A stretch of 64,000 bases of DNA from Xestospongia bergquistia (GCA_963965975.1 OZ014411.1:27886249-27950248); one strand, 5' to 3'; shown: positions 23,740 to 35,478, counted from the stretch's first letter. The notes: generated by a model from the letters alone, not told the origin. Program-made: numbers and translations.

Positions 23740-24660
23740 GGATGAGGAGAGAGGTGGGGTTTCATCTGATCTCTCTTTAGTGAGTGTAAGATCTTCAGGT
23801 ACTTCTAATATTAACTTCTCAATTGTACACTGATCTTGTTGAAGAGACAATGTCCTGATCATTGGTAGTTTGTTACACAAGTGTATTGTAACTTCTCTTG
23901 GTCTTCCTCCTCTTGTATTCTACTTTCTCTTCTTTTTTGTATTTCTTCCTTTTCTATATCTTTGTCTTCTTAAAAAGCTGCTATTGTTAGTAGTTTAGTT
24001 AATGCATTATAGCTCTCATCTTGTAAACTATTAGACAACACTTCTACTGAATACTCATCAGGTTCAATATGCTGTACCTTAAAATATGATACTAATACAG
24101 GTACATATATTATTTGAGGCTCTTTCTTTTAAAAATAAGTGTGGCCTCTGATTTGATAGCTCTCAACTCTTGGACACCATTGCAATGTTCAATGTTAATA
24201 AAACTCTTTCCATTCACCTAGTAAATTTATAATACAAGAGGCATAAATTATTATTGTATAATTACTTGGACTATCTCAATCTGTCATCAGACAACTAAAT
24301 ACACGTAGTAATAATATAACACTTAATAGATGAGCTAACTTCAATCATCAGGACAATCTTTCCTAAGTTTAAACTCAAATCCATCTGTAGTTTAAATGAA
24401 AGCTCCTCATAACTGGGACTTAGAGGAGCTCTTATAACTGAGAAGAATCTGTAATCACAAGTCATGGAATTCTTACGTTAGCATTTCTTAGTGTTGTGTG
24501 GTCTGTGGATGGAGTTGCTGGTTTATCTGATTTAAGATTTTCACTGCCTCCAACTAACAAAGTAATCCATTATATAATAATGTTGTATGGACACACTTAC
24601 TTGAGTAGATTTTAAAAGATAAATGTCAACTTCAGTGTCTCCATATAACTTTATTATACA
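23740..24660 (-). pseudogene. Degenerate multi-exon gene fragment with PDZ-like piece
   Basis: Minus-strand open stretches flanked by plausible splice sites. About 24,130-24,230 encodes VNGKSFINIEHCNGVQEL..ATLIFKRK, which resembles the C-terminal half of a PDZ domain (VNG..h..AV..L). About 24,480-24,545 reads GGSENLKSDKPATPSTDHT; 24,330-24,460 reads RFFSVIRAPLSPSYEEL. At 23,740-24,070 an acidic/basic stretch (EPDEYSVEVLSNSLQDESYN.., KEEIQKRRESRIQEEE) is broken by stops and needs a frameshift to stay open. The parent gene is not in the window. Low certainty. Confidence 0.35.
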
Positions 24661-25008
24661 ATATAGTTACAGCACTATAATATCAACAAAAATATCCTTT
24701 ATCAGCAAACTTCATGAACTAGGACTATTAGATGAACACTGTAAAGACCTCGTCCTATAACTACAGCTATAATAAGCACCTTCAAGCAGCAATCACAGTC
24801 ATAAAAGCTATCACATATTATCCATCCGAAAAGTCCTTACCAGTTAAATGAAATGAGTTATAAAGTGAAAATTGTGAGACCAACAAAAGTTTTTCAACTA
24901 AGCAGAAAAGAACAACAACTACAGCAACTATGTCAAAACCAAGTCAATCACAAATTAATATAGCTAATAAAACACTTGCAAAAAAATGCAAAAGTCTTTC
25001 CATTTCAG

Positions 25009-27098
25009 TCTCTTGATCTTTATATGATAATGGATTTGTCTGGTAGTTTCACACAAGATCTTGAAACAGTCAAAGTATTAGCTCCACAACTTCCTCTGGC
25101 TCTGAGAAATGTATCATCTGATTTCCTTATTGGCTTTGGAACATTTGTTGATAAGCCTACACTACCATATACTTCATCAGCACAACTTAATCAACTTAAT
25201 ATTGTTGCAGGACAACCATCTAGTTGTGGTGGCCAATTACTCTGTACAAAGCCATTTAATTATGAACATGTTATCAGTCTTACAAACTCATCTGATCTTT
25301 TCAATTCATCTGTTCAAGACACTATTATATCAACTAATGTTGATGATCCTTAAGATCCATTAGGTGCTATGTTACAAGCTGTGGTATGTAAAGACTTGAT
25401 TGGATGGAGAGAAACTTCTATCAAGATCATTCTAGTTATGACAGATGATGTCCTCCACACAGCAGGTGATGGACGTCTTGCTGGGATAGTAAAACCTAAT
25501 GATGGTCAATGTCACACACAATATGATTCACTTTTAAAGAAAACATTGTATACAGAAAGTCTGACCCAAGATTATCCCAGTATAGAACAAGTCAGACAAG
25601 CTTTAGAAGATGCCAACATTGTTCCTGTATTTGCAGTAGCAGATTCTTCTAGTTCATTAATTCCAAAATTTTACAACAATACAATCAGTATGTTACTTGA
25701 TAGTTCAATAGTACTTTTGTCATCAAATTCAGACAATCTCAAAGAAGTCCTAAATGAAGCACATGCCAATGCAATAGCTGATGTTCGTCTTAGTTTTAAT
25801 CTTCCTAATTATCTCACAGCTAATGTTACTGTTAACTGTCCTCCTGGATCTACTTACTTACCAGATTCCTATGAATGTATTGACATTGGTAATGGAACAG
25901 TTAACTTTACAATTACATTGACACTTCAGAAATGTACAGAGAGTCTAAGGAATGGAAAGAGTGTGCAAATACAATTTAATCTTCGGCCATTTGGACAATT
26001 TGTAGCTAATATTACTGGATTTTGTGACTGTGCTTGTGAGAAGGAGCAAGAATACAACAGCACTAAATGTAGTAACAATGGCAACTTCAATTGTGGTCGA
26101 TGTTCTTGTTTTGATGGATGGAAAGGAAATAATTGTTCTTGCTCTACTGCTGATTGTCCTGTGGGTCCAAATGGTATCATATGTAGTGGGAGGGGTCAAT
26201 GTGATTGTGGTCAATGTATATGTACTCAACAAACTGAGCCTATACAAGGAGTCCTCAATCCTCGTGTTGTAGGAGATGCTTGTGAATGTAGTAACTATGA
26301 ATGTGATACTGGCCCAATGGATTGGTATGTAGTGGGCGGGGCAATTGTACATGTTCTAATGGTGAATATACATGCCTATGTCATAATTCTACACTTACAG
26401 GACTGCCACACACTGGAGAACGATGTCAATGTTCTCATGATCATTGTATTGATCCTAATGGAGATATGGTAGCAATATGTAGTGGACGAGGTACTTGTGA
26501 CCCATGTAAACCTCAAGGAAGAGCTTGCACATGTAATGAAGGATCTACTGGTGTGTACTGTGAGCAGTCTACAGGAAGTATAGTTGCTGTTTGCAATAAC
26601 GATAATGTAGTTAGAGAATGTGTCAAATGTTATGCAAATGCAGCTAAAGATGGTGGCAGCCCCACATGTTCTGGATTTACTTGTACAAACTATTCCATAT
26701 TATCATCTTATCCTTCTAATCCAGATAGTTATGATATTAATGGAACTATTGAAGGTAGTACTGAGGAATGTTCATTTACTGATAGCACAACATTTTGTGA
26801 GTATGTGTATTTTATTGGTCTATCAACTCAACAAAGGGAACATATCTATGAGGTTCTTGCACCACGTGATTGTCTCCTTATACCTATTTGGGCTATTGCA
26901 CTGTTAGTGTTGATGGGATTGGTGATTATAGGGATAATTGTTTTGGTGATTATCAAACTTATAATCATGTATCTTGATTATCAAGAATTCAAGTCATTTC
27001 AAAAAGAAGTCAATGAATCTGATTTCTCTAAAAACACTAATCCTATTTACCATGCCCCCACTGTTACTTATGACAATGTAGCATATGGTAAAGAGTGA
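25009..27098 (+). pseudogene. Integrin beta pseudogene (5'-truncated, nonsense and frameshift)
   Basis: Collinear with the 11,908 gene from just before its MIDAS motif (LDLYMIMDLSGS) to the tail. The signal peptide and PSI domain are missing: homology begins at 25,009 after unrelated DNA ending CCATTTCAG. GAA has become TAA at 25,351-25,353. One base is missing at 26,315/26,316 (GGCCCAATGG against GGCCCTAATGG). The rest, including TM, NPIY and NVAY, is well preserved, so inactivation is recent. The specificity-loop cysteines are kept (SSCGGQLLC). Confidence 0.9.
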
Positions 27099-27226
27099 GT
27101 ATGATGTTACCATGGTTACATCCTGTTGTGCAAGAAATGCAATAATATTAAAGTACTTATATTCACGTAGTAGATATATTTTTTAGTTTTGTGTGATTGT
27201 CTCAGTAGTGATAATTTTTTTTCATT

Positions 27227-27232
27227 AATAAA
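27227..27232 (+). terminator. AATAAA polyadenylation signal of the integrin pseudogene
   Basis: Same ATTAATAAAATTTGACC block as after copy 1. Confidence 0.55.
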
Positions 27233-27689
27233 ATTTGACCTTAATAATCCTCAAGTGTTTAATATTATGACAACAGGTGGTCTGCATATATGAAAGCCAG
27301 TTCAAAATATTTATGAGGTTTATGTGACTCTATTTACTGTTCATATTAGTGATACATGATCCTTGAATTCACAAGGGTAATTCCTCATTCATTATTATTA
27401 ACCACATATGCTATTAACAGTAATTATAGTTGCATCCTTTAAAACATATCAATTTAATATCTGATTACAAGTATATAGACTTCCTTTCAGTAGTAAAACT
27501 TAATTAATTGAAGCTTTATCATCTCTTTCTAAAACGAGTAGGCTTCATTTGAGTATAGTTTTGGCAAAATTAGAAGAGTAACTAGTAGAACTATTAGTGG
27601 GACAACCTGAATATGTGAGTTTAGCCCAATTACTAACTGTAAACAATCATGCATTGCTATAAATAGCGTGACTTTTTTGCCTAGTTTCA

Positions 27690-27730
27690 TACAGCTGATG
27701 AAGGCCTTTGGCCGAAACGTTCTGTACTTT
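27690..27730 (+). ncRNA. Hammerhead-ribozyme-like core
   Basis: CTGATGA at 27,695, then A + GGCC-TTT-GGCC (stem II), then GAAAC at 27,714-27,718, then GTTCT-GTA, where AC:GT could close a tiny stem III with cleavage after A (27,726). This is the hammerhead core order. Stem I is weak (ACAG against CTTT). Short hammerheads of this kind are reported in Penelope-like retroelements. A degenerate relative sits at 33,966-33,995 (TTGATGACGGCC..GAAAAG). Confidence 0.4.
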
Positions 27731-27789
27731 TTTCAGAATATATTTTATCACGTTCATAAAGCTCAAATAATCTTTTTCTTAAAAACATG

Positions 27790-28062
27790 AATAACGTGGT
27801 AAAGAAACTCCCAACTTCATCAGCCTCTTTATCTCTTATCTACATTTCCTGCTTGTATTCATTTCCTTTAATTGGTTCAAAACATCTTTCTGTTACTCTC
27901 TATTTAGTCTTTTCATTGGTTTCTCTAATATCAATATTTACTAGTCACCACAAGGAAATTGATATAATTATAGTATACAATAATGTACACACATCCTCAG
28001 ATGTCTTCCGGGGTCACACAAACAGACATATTTTAACTATACATATGGATCATCCCACATGA
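27790..28062 (+). promoter_or_regulatory. Shared upstream module (copies before RUNDC1 and integrin genes)
   Basis: The block TTGATATAATTATAGTATAC..CATCCTC.GATG at about 27,957 recurs at 31,333, 35,111 and 39,049, each with the same upstream TTTATCTCTTATCT.. and CTTTCTGTTWCT-type run. A partial copy lies at 35,790-35,930. At 39,049 it lies about 190 bp before the RUNDC1 start; at 27,957 it lies about 350 bp before an integrin start. A promoter role is inferred from position only. Confidence 0.45.
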
Positions 28063-28305
28063 ATTGTAGATTCCATAGTAACTGTGAATAATTAATAATG
28101 TATGACATTTAATTTAGCTCTGTAGTTTTCCTGTATGTTAATTTCCTTTTAATTTGCTGTATAAATATTGATTTTTTGTGTAATTTTGATCAGTGTGAAT
28201 AACTGTGAAAGATATCTAAAGTAAAAGAAACAAGATATAACAGTTTAGATAGAGACAAGGTCACTCTAGTTCAGATACAGTATCATTGATTTCTCTCTAT
28301 CCTAA

Positions 28306-30594
28306 ATGGCTCAACAAGTGCTTGTCTATTTTATGCTATTAGCTTCATTGGTCACCTTTGGAGCACCTCAGGTTATCAACTGTGCTACTCTCATCTCTTG
28401 TTCACAATGTATTTCAACTGATTCTTGTGTCTGGTGTTCCACTCCTGGTAGTGCTCAGTGTCTATCTCAAGATAATGCTAACACTTGTAGAAAAGATGAT
28501 TTACTTCAACCAGCAACTATTATCATTGACAAACAGGAGATTCCCCTCACTGATAACAATCAAGTATCTTTAAAATCTATCGATCTTAAGCTCAGAGTTA
28601 ATGAGCCTGTGAGTTTCTCAGTATCCTTAAAGGCTGCAGAGAACTTTCCTCTTGATTTATATTTGTTAATGGATTTGTCTGGTAGTTTCAGATTTGATCT
28701 TGAAACAGTCAAAGTATTAGCTCCACAACTTCCTCTGGCTCTGAGAAATGTATCATCTGATTTCCTTATTGGCTTTGGGGCATTTATTGATAAGCCTTCA
28801 CTACCATATATTGCAAGAGTGCAAATTAATAATATTATATTGGGACCTTACACTACAAAGCCATTTAATTATGAACATATTATCAGTCTTACAAATTCAT
28901 CTGATCTTTTCAATTCAGTTGTTCAAGACACTATTATATCAACTAATGTTGATGATCCTGAAGATCCATTAGGTGCTATGTTACAAGCTGTGATATGTAA
29001 AGACTTGATTGGATGGAGAGAAACTTCTATCAAGATCCTTCTAGTTATGACAGACGATTCCCTCCACACAGCAGGTGATGGACGTCTTGCTGGGATAGTA
29101 AAACCTAATGATGGTCAATGTCACACACAATATGATCCACTTTTAAATAAAACATTGTATACAGAAAGTCTGACCCAAGATTATCCCAGTATAGAACAAG
29201 TCAGACAAGCTTTAGAAGATGCCAACATTGTTCCTATATTTGCAGTAGGAGATTCTTCTAGTTCTTCGGTTCAAAGTTTGTACAACAATACAATCAATAT
29301 GTTACTTGATAGTTCAACAGTACCTTTGTCATCAAATTCAACCAATCTCAAAGAAGTCTTAAATGAAGCATATGCCAATGCAGTTGCTAATAGTCGTCTT
29401 AATTTTAATCTTCCTAATTATCTCACAGCTAATGTTACTGTTAACTGTCCTCCTGGATCTACTTACTTACCAGATTCCTATGAATGTATTGGCATTGGTA
29501 ATGGAACAGTTAACTTTACAATTACATTGACACTTCAGAAATGTACAGAGAGTCTAAGGAACGGAAAGAGTGTACAAATACCATTTAATCTTCGACCATT
29601 TGGACAATTTATAGCTAATATTACTGGATTTTGTGACTGTGCTTGTGAGAAGGAACAAGAATACAACAGCACTAAATGTAGTAACAATGGCAACTTCAAT
29701 TGTGGTCGATGTTCTTGTTTTGATGGATGGGAAGGAAACAATTGTTCTTGCTCTACTGCTGATTGTCCTGTGGGTCCAAATGGTATCATATGTAGTGGGA
29801 GGGGACAATGTGATTGTGGTCAATGTATATGTACTCAACAAACTCAACCTATAAAAGGAGTCCTCAATCCTCATGTTGTAGGAGATGCTTGTGAATGTAG
29901 TAACTATGAATGTGATACTGGCTCCAATGGACTGGTATGTAGTGGGCGGGGCAATTGTACATGTTCTAATGGTGAATATACATGCCTATGTCATAATTCT
30001 ACACTTACAGGACTACCACACACTGGAGAACGTTGTCAATGTTCTTATGATCATTGTATTGATCCTAATGGAGGTATTGTAGCAATATGTAGTGGACGAG
30101 GTACTTGTGACCCATGTGAACCTCAAGGAAGAGCTTGCACATGTAATAAAGGATTTACTGGTATGTACTGTGAGCAATATACAGGAAGTATAGTTGCTGT
30201 CTGCAATAACGATAATGTAGTTAGAGAATGTGTCAAATGCTATGCAAATGCAGCTAAAGATGGTGGCAGTCCTACATGTTCTGGATTTACTTGTACAAGC
30301 TATTCCATATTATCATCTTATCCTTCTAATCCAGATAGTTATGATATTAATGGAACTATTGAAGGTAGTACTGAGGAATGTTCATTTACTGATAGCACAA
30401 CATTTTGTGAGTATGTGTATTTTGTTGGTCTATCAACTCAACAAAGGGAACATATCTATGAGGTTCTTGCACCACGTGATTGTCTCCTTACACTTAATTG
30501 GGTTATTGTGCTGTTAGTGCTGGTGGGGTTGGTGATTATAGGGATAATCGTCTTGGTGATTATTGAACTTAAAACAATGTATCTTAATAATTGA
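28306..30594 (+). CDS. Integrin beta, intact ORF without cytoplasmic tail
   Basis: 762-residue intronless paralogue of the 11,908 gene: signal peptide, PSI, beta-I domain with DLSGS (123-127), I-EGF repeats and TM helix all present. It ends MYLNN at TGA 30,592-30,594, directly after the TM segment. The next ~100 bp still show decayed tail sequence (CAAGTCATTTCAAAAA..) but no NPxY. The specificity loop reads NNIILGPYTTKPFNYEH, lacking the two loop cysteines of copy 1. The ADMIDAS position reads RFD after DLSGS. If expressed it could bind an alpha subunit or ligand without talin signalling, as a decoy or modulator. This is inference. Confidence 0.88.
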   Translation: MAQQVLVYFMLLASLVTFGAPQVINCATLISCSQCISTDSCVWCSTPGSAQCLSQDNANTCRKDDLLQPATIIIDKQEIPLTDNNQVSLKSIDLKLRVNEPVSFSVSLKAAENFPLDLYLLMDLSGSFRFDLETVKVLAPQLPLALRNVSSDFLIGFGAFIDKPSLPYIARVQINNIILGPYTTKPFNYEHIISLTNSSDLFNSVVQDTIISTNVDDPEDPLGAMLQAVICKDLIGWRETSIKILLVMTDDSLHTAGDGRLAGIVKPNDGQCHTQYDPLLNKTLYTESLTQDYPSIEQVRQALEDANIVPIFAVGDSSSSSVQSLYNNTINMLLDSSTVPLSSNSTNLKEVLNEAYANAVANSRLNFNLPNYLTANVTVNCPPGSTYLPDSYECIGIGNGTVNFTITLTLQKCTESLRNGKSVQIPFNLRPFGQFIANITGFCDCACEKEQEYNSTKCSNNGNFNCGRCSCFDGWEGNNCSCSTADCPVGPNGIICSGRGQCDCGQCICTQQTQPIKGVLNPHVVGDACECSNYECDTGSNGLVCSGRGNCTCSNGEYTCLCHNSTLTGLPHTGERCQCSYDHCIDPNGGIVAICSGRGTCDPCEPQGRACTCNKGFTGMYCEQYTGSIVAVCNNDNVVRECVKCYANAAKDGGSPTCSGFTCTSYSILSSYPSNPDSYDINGTIEGSTEECSFTDSTTFCEYVYFVGLSTQQREHIYEVLAPRDCLLTLNWVIVLLVLVGLVIIGIIVLVIIELKTMYLNN

Positions 30595-30846
30595 GAATTC
30601 AAGTCATTTCAAAAATCAATGAAGCTGATTTTTCTAAAAACACTATTTCTATTTACCCTCACTGTTACTTATGATAGCATAGTATATTATATAGAAAGTG
30701 ATTTTACTGCTACCATGGTTACAACTTGCTGTTCCAAAAATTTGGCAATATAAAAGTACTTAATATCCACATAGTAATTATATCTTTGTTTAAGTAGTTT
30801 CATCCTTTGTGATATTATATCAGTAGTAATGAAATTGTTTTTTATG

Positions 30847-30852
30847 AATAAA
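30847..30852 (+). terminator. AATAAA polyadenylation signal of tailless integrin
   Basis: GAATAAAATTTGACCTTAATAATCC, conserved with the other copies. Confidence 0.6.
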
Positions 30853-31539
30853 ATTTGACCTTAATAATCCTCATGTGTTTAAAATTTATTTTACGACTAG
30901 GTGGTCTGCATATATAATGTAAACCAGTTTGAAATATCTATGTGGTTTATGTCAGTGACTCTATGTACTACTTGTACTAGTGATACATGATCCTTAGATT
31001 TACAAGGGAATTCCTCATACTATTAATACTATTAACATTAATGATAGTTGTATCTCTTACTATAAACTTAACTCAATATCTGATTACAAGTATACAGACT
31101 TTCTTTCAGTAATAAATCTTAATTGATGTTATTTGTTCCCAAGTATCTATTATATTTTATCATATTTAATAATCTCTAGTATATGTCTATACATTCATTG
31201 GTAGGTCAGCCTTTTTTATCTCTTATCTTATCATTCTCTGCTTTTTTCGAAATATCTTTCTATTTCTCTTTGTTTAGTCTTCTCATTGCTTTCTTCAGTA
31301 CCAGCAGTCCAGCATCTACTATTATCGAGAGATTTGATATAATTATAGTATACAATAATGCATGTACATCCTCGGATGGCCCCCAGGAACGGAAAGGCTG
31401 ACATATTTTAACTACGTGTGGGTGTATAATAGGTGTCTTCCTCACAGGCTGGTGGGCGTGGTGAAGACTTGGACAGTCTTCTCTCTCTGTGATACAAAGA
31501 TTCTTATAATAAGTATAGAGGGGAATCAGTCGTATAGAA

Positions 31540-32072
31540 ATGACTGAAGAGGAGGAAGACATATCTCTTATAGCACCGACCTCTCATTTTGCTCAAGTAA
31601 GAGATAATATGTACATGTCTATAATAATATTGAACACAAGTATATGTGTTAATGTTGTATTATACTACTATAACTAGCTGTTAGATGGATATATTATAAT
31701 ATATATATTACATATATAGGTTCAGTTTCGTCTCAAACAGATCACATCAGCTCCTGAGAAAAGAGAGGTATTGTCATGTATATCTAGTGTAGAATAGGTT
31801 ATGTTAGATACCTTGAATTGTTGTATTATTAATGACAGTGTACTATGTAGTCCCATACTTATATTTCCGTATTAAGGATACAAGGATAGGGTCTATTCTC
31901 ATTTCTAGGATCATTTGGTATGTCAATTAGCCTCTCAAGTACGAGCAATGGAAGACCATATCTCTCAATTATAACATGAGTTAGTAACCTTGTCTCATAT
32001 ATTATCTACAAGCCACATCCCTAATGATGACATTGACATCCACTATCAAGTAAGTCTATCTAAACTACTTAT
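31540..32072 (+). pseudogene. RUNDC1 5' fragment, internally deleted duplicate
   Basis: The first exon (31,540, MTEEEEDISLIAPTSHFAQ), exon 2 (QFRLKQITSAPEKRE) and exon 7 (about 31,919-32,058) match the functional gene at 39,241-41,434. The piece between intron 2 and intron 6 is missing, joined at a shared CTATTC. CAA has become TAA in exon 7 (CAATTATAACATGAG). The upstream flank from about 31,140 is duplicated too. Confidence 0.9.
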
Positions 32073-33626
32073 TTATACCATAGAATAGTAGGAATAGGAG
32101 ACCCAGTAGCTTTACATGTGAGGTTAGTAGTGGAATAGAGATTTCCCGAAGTATTTTTAGGAGACTTATGTAATTTGTGGTGGAACTGATACCACTACAA
32201 CTATATTGAAATATATAAAGTTGATAATGAAATAATTCATGACTTGCCTATTTCACAATTGATACCAGTGTATCCAACATAACAATCACATAAATATCCA
32301 TTACTCAAACTATGACATTTACCATTTCTACCACATGGAACAATAATTGGTGGGTGGAGCTAAAGAAATAATAAATATTCAAAACATGTTGCAAAAGAAA
32401 ATGTTAGCACAAAACAAGCAGGTATTGGTGAAGCAAAAATTGCTCTGGATGTATATGGTTACTCATAGTACAGTGATAAATTGAAGATATGACTTACGTT
32501 CTATTACTTACAATGTAAATGGTGTTGTTAATACAACTCCTAAATTAGCTTCATTATCAGCTCGACAAGAATAGCTACCATTATCATTTCCTCTCAACTC
32601 TACAATTTCTAGTATACTTGTATGTTGTAGAACTTCGGGGATAATGTTTGAGCAAAAACTATTGTCTTGCTCTGATGATACAATTTTAAATCTATTATAA
32701 TTCAATAAAAGTTGGCCATTTCTCCTCCATACAATAGTAGGTCTCGGAATTCCATCAGCAGTACAATTAAACACAACATTTATGTCCTTTTATTTTTATT
32801 ACAGTCCCTCCAGTATTGTTCCATAAAGCAGCTGTAACTAAATTAATTGAGAATATATCAAATCACTGTACTATAACTTACCATATACATCCAGTACAAT
32901 TGTTGCTTCGTCTTCACCTGCTTCATTTTGTGCTAACATTTTACTCTATGTCTTAATTGAACATTGGAGATTGTTAGAGAAAGACTGTCTTCAGAAAGAA
33001 GTTCTGAGTTAATGGAATTAAATGTCTCATTACCCAATGACTTGACTTGCCATTGTATGTTATATACTTTGACTTTTGGAAAATCATTAGTGATAGTAAA
33101 TGAAATAGTAACAGATTCATTAAGTAATCCAATGACTCTGTTAAATACTGGTTGTACAGTAGGTGGTACTAAAAAAAGAAAAGATGTCATTTATTATCAA
33201 AATAATATATAGTACCTTGAATTGTTATGAAGGCTTTGTTGTATTCTTGTGATTGAACCAAGTTTGGTATACCATTAGATGCACTACAAATATAGTTCCC
33301 TTCATCTGTTTTTTGTACATCATTTATCTTCAAAGTAGACACAACTGTAGTATCATTGCTAGAACTAGTTACAATTATTTTGTTGGTCCTATTATCAAGT
33401 TGTTCCTTATCAGCATTGTTCTGATATATTGACTATGTGACTTGAGGAACAGGTTGACCAGAAAATGTACAAGACAATTGGACAGTGTCTGATTGATTTT
33501 TAGTGATGTTCCAAAAGCCCTTTTCAAGAGATGGAGGACCTAATTCATAATAAATAATAACACTGCTTGTATAACAAAGCTTTAGACTTACTTAAAATGT
33601 ATACCCTTCCAGATGAGATGATGGAT
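32073..33626 (-). pseudogene. Adhesion-GPCR Ig-exon fragment (duplicate of 1,245-2,720)
   Basis: Near-identical to the left-edge gene over part of Ig6, the EGF, Ig5, Ig4 and Ig3. Damage: an altered, elongated spacer after the EGF (32,340-32,490), an extra base in the Ig5 exon (ACATTTATGTCC against ACATTTTGTCC, near 32,778), a deletion in Ig4 (TTTTACTCTATG near 32,940) and a TGG to TAG-type change in Ig3 (TATTGACTATGTG, 33,430). There is no signal peptide, no stalk and no 7TM. It is fused head-on to the RUNDC1 scrap at 32,073 and to the dispersed repeat at 33,627. Confidence 0.88.
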
Positions 33627-33900
33627 CAATACGGAATTATTTGTCATGTCAGTCTGAGGGACACCTTTTGCTGTCAAAAAAAGGAAAAGAGCTAGGGTCT
33701 ACTTTAATTTGACTACTAGAAGCACTTAGATGACTTTTGTATAGAACCGTTTTTATAATGATATGTCTCATAAGCAATTGTTAGTCCACTTTTTGACTCA
33801 TAATACCCACAAAGTTGGTATCAACACTCACACTGGTTAGTAATAAATATATCTATAGTTTTAATTCATTCAATTATCCATCTATATATCATTCTATTAT
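33627..33900. repeat. Dispersed ~270-bp repeat, second copy
   Basis: Matches 23,195-23,465. It begins exactly where homology to the GPCR exons stops (GATGAGATGATGGA|TCAATACGG). Confidence 0.65.
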
Positions 33901-34041
33901 AATCTCAATAACTCATCCAAAATAACCAGATTTATCAGTCATAGATTAAGTACTGACTTCAGCCATTGATGACGGCCTTTTTAAAGTCTGAAAAGTCGCT
34001 CTTAAGATGTCAAATGTAACAATGCAATGAGGTTTAGCAAC

Positions 34042-34613
34042 TTAAATTTGGAGGTATTTGCTCACCAAGAAAGTCACAAGCAAGCGTTCCTGGTATTGGT
34101 GCTTCACCACATGTGTGTCCTGAGTAGACAGCAATTGCATGGTTTGTTTGAATTGACTTTTGAGCCTGTTAGATTTTTTTGATGAGTCTATTATAAATGT
34201 TTGGAGATAGTCCAGTTGAATAGTTACAGAATTTCCACTTGATATATCATTATCATTGTACTCAATCCATAACAATCTATGTATGATAATAAATGATTTT
34301 TTAAAGTTTACTTTGAGTTTTATCTAAAGACAATTATATAATTTATAGAGTATGTCAATATAGTCAATAATGTGATGCTGTACTAGAGCCTTGCTTGTAT
34401 ATGACTATTAGTTAGTTACAGATACCTTAATATCCATCTCTTGATCTTTGTATCTTTTATTGGGGTAAACTATAAAATTACCTTTTGAATTGGCTTCATT
34501 TACTTAATTATTATAGTTTAAATTGGCTTTATGTACATGTTATAATTTGCTTTTGTGATTAACTCAATTAGACTACACATCATATTGATGAAACTATGAT
34601 AAACAAGGTTTGA
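34042..34613. other. No supported gene
   Basis: A 77-codon minus-strand frame (34,042-34,275) has no recognisable domain, signal peptide or splice context. The remainder is AT-rich. Confidence 0.3.
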
Positions 34614-34758
34614 TGAGTTATATAAAGTATTTAAGTGTACCTCTATATAGTATAATTGTTATTAACTCGTATGTTTTATTTAATATATATTAAATAAAAC
34701 ATACCACTTATAACAATTATACTATATAGAGGTACACTTAAGCACTTTATATAGCTCA
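34614..34758. repeat. Foldback element, 71-bp inverted arms
   Basis: The left arm from TGAGTTATATAAAG and the right arm ending CTTTATATAGCTCA are reverse complements over about 71 bp with six or so mismatches and almost no loop (centre about 34,686). The longest perfect run covers AAGTGTACCTCTATATAG and beyond. It may be a foldback/MITE element or a head-to-head insertion. Confidence 0.85.
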
Positions 34759-34765
34759 ATCAATT

Positions 34766-34797
34766 GGACATTAATTTAATATATTAAATTAATGTCC
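34766..34797. repeat. Perfect 32-bp palindrome
   Basis: GGACATTAATTTAATA followed by its exact reverse complement, 8 bp after the foldback element. Confidence 0.85.
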
Positions 34798-35312
34798 ATA
34801 GCAACAATATAAAAATGATAATACCTCCTTCATAGCTTGTTTCCAATCCACTCCTTTAATCTACATCATCTCTTTACTTTGTAACACAATCCTAACAGAT
34901 ATCAGTATCATTACATCCATTATTGTTCCTAAGAACTTTAGAATTATTAAATAATGTGACTATTAATAATATTCCATAATGTAAGTTACACAATGAAATG
35001 AATCATTGTCTCAATAAAAAGATCCGAGTTGTTTCGATACATTAAAACATCTTTGCCTAGTCTTTTCATTGCTTTCTCTAGTATCAATCATTACTAGTCA
35101 CCATGAGGAAATTGATATAATTATAGTATACACTAATACATATGCATTCTCAGATGCCTCACAGAGAGGACACAAACAGACAGATTTTAACTACATGCGG
35201 GTCATATTCATATATAGATTCCATAGTAACCCACCTTATGTTAACTACAAATTACTTGATAGCTGCAAATATTTTGTAGTTCAGATAGATACAGTATCAT
35301 TGATTTCACTTT

Positions 35313-35478
35313 ATGGCTCAACATGTGCTAGTATATTTTATGCTATTAGCTTCATTGGTCACCTTTGGAACACCTACTATACTACTCTCATTTCTTGTTC
35401 ACATGTATTTCAACTGCTTTTGTGTCTAGTTTTCCACTCCTGGTAGTGCTCAGTGTCTATCTCAAAATAATGCTAACA
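35313..35478 (+). pseudogene. Integrin beta 5' scrap
   Basis: Begins ATGGCTCAACATGTGCTAGT and follows the signal peptide and first part of the PSI domain of the other copies. It has small deletions (GTTATCAACTGT lost) and ends at AATGCTAACAG, where unrelated repeat DNA starts. The upstream module (35,045-35,200) is retained. Confidence 0.85.

Noticed and set aside
35069..35446. 125-codon ORF overlapping the integrin scrap
   Set aside because: A chance frame through duplicated promoter-side DNA into the broken integrin 5' end, out of frame with integrin.
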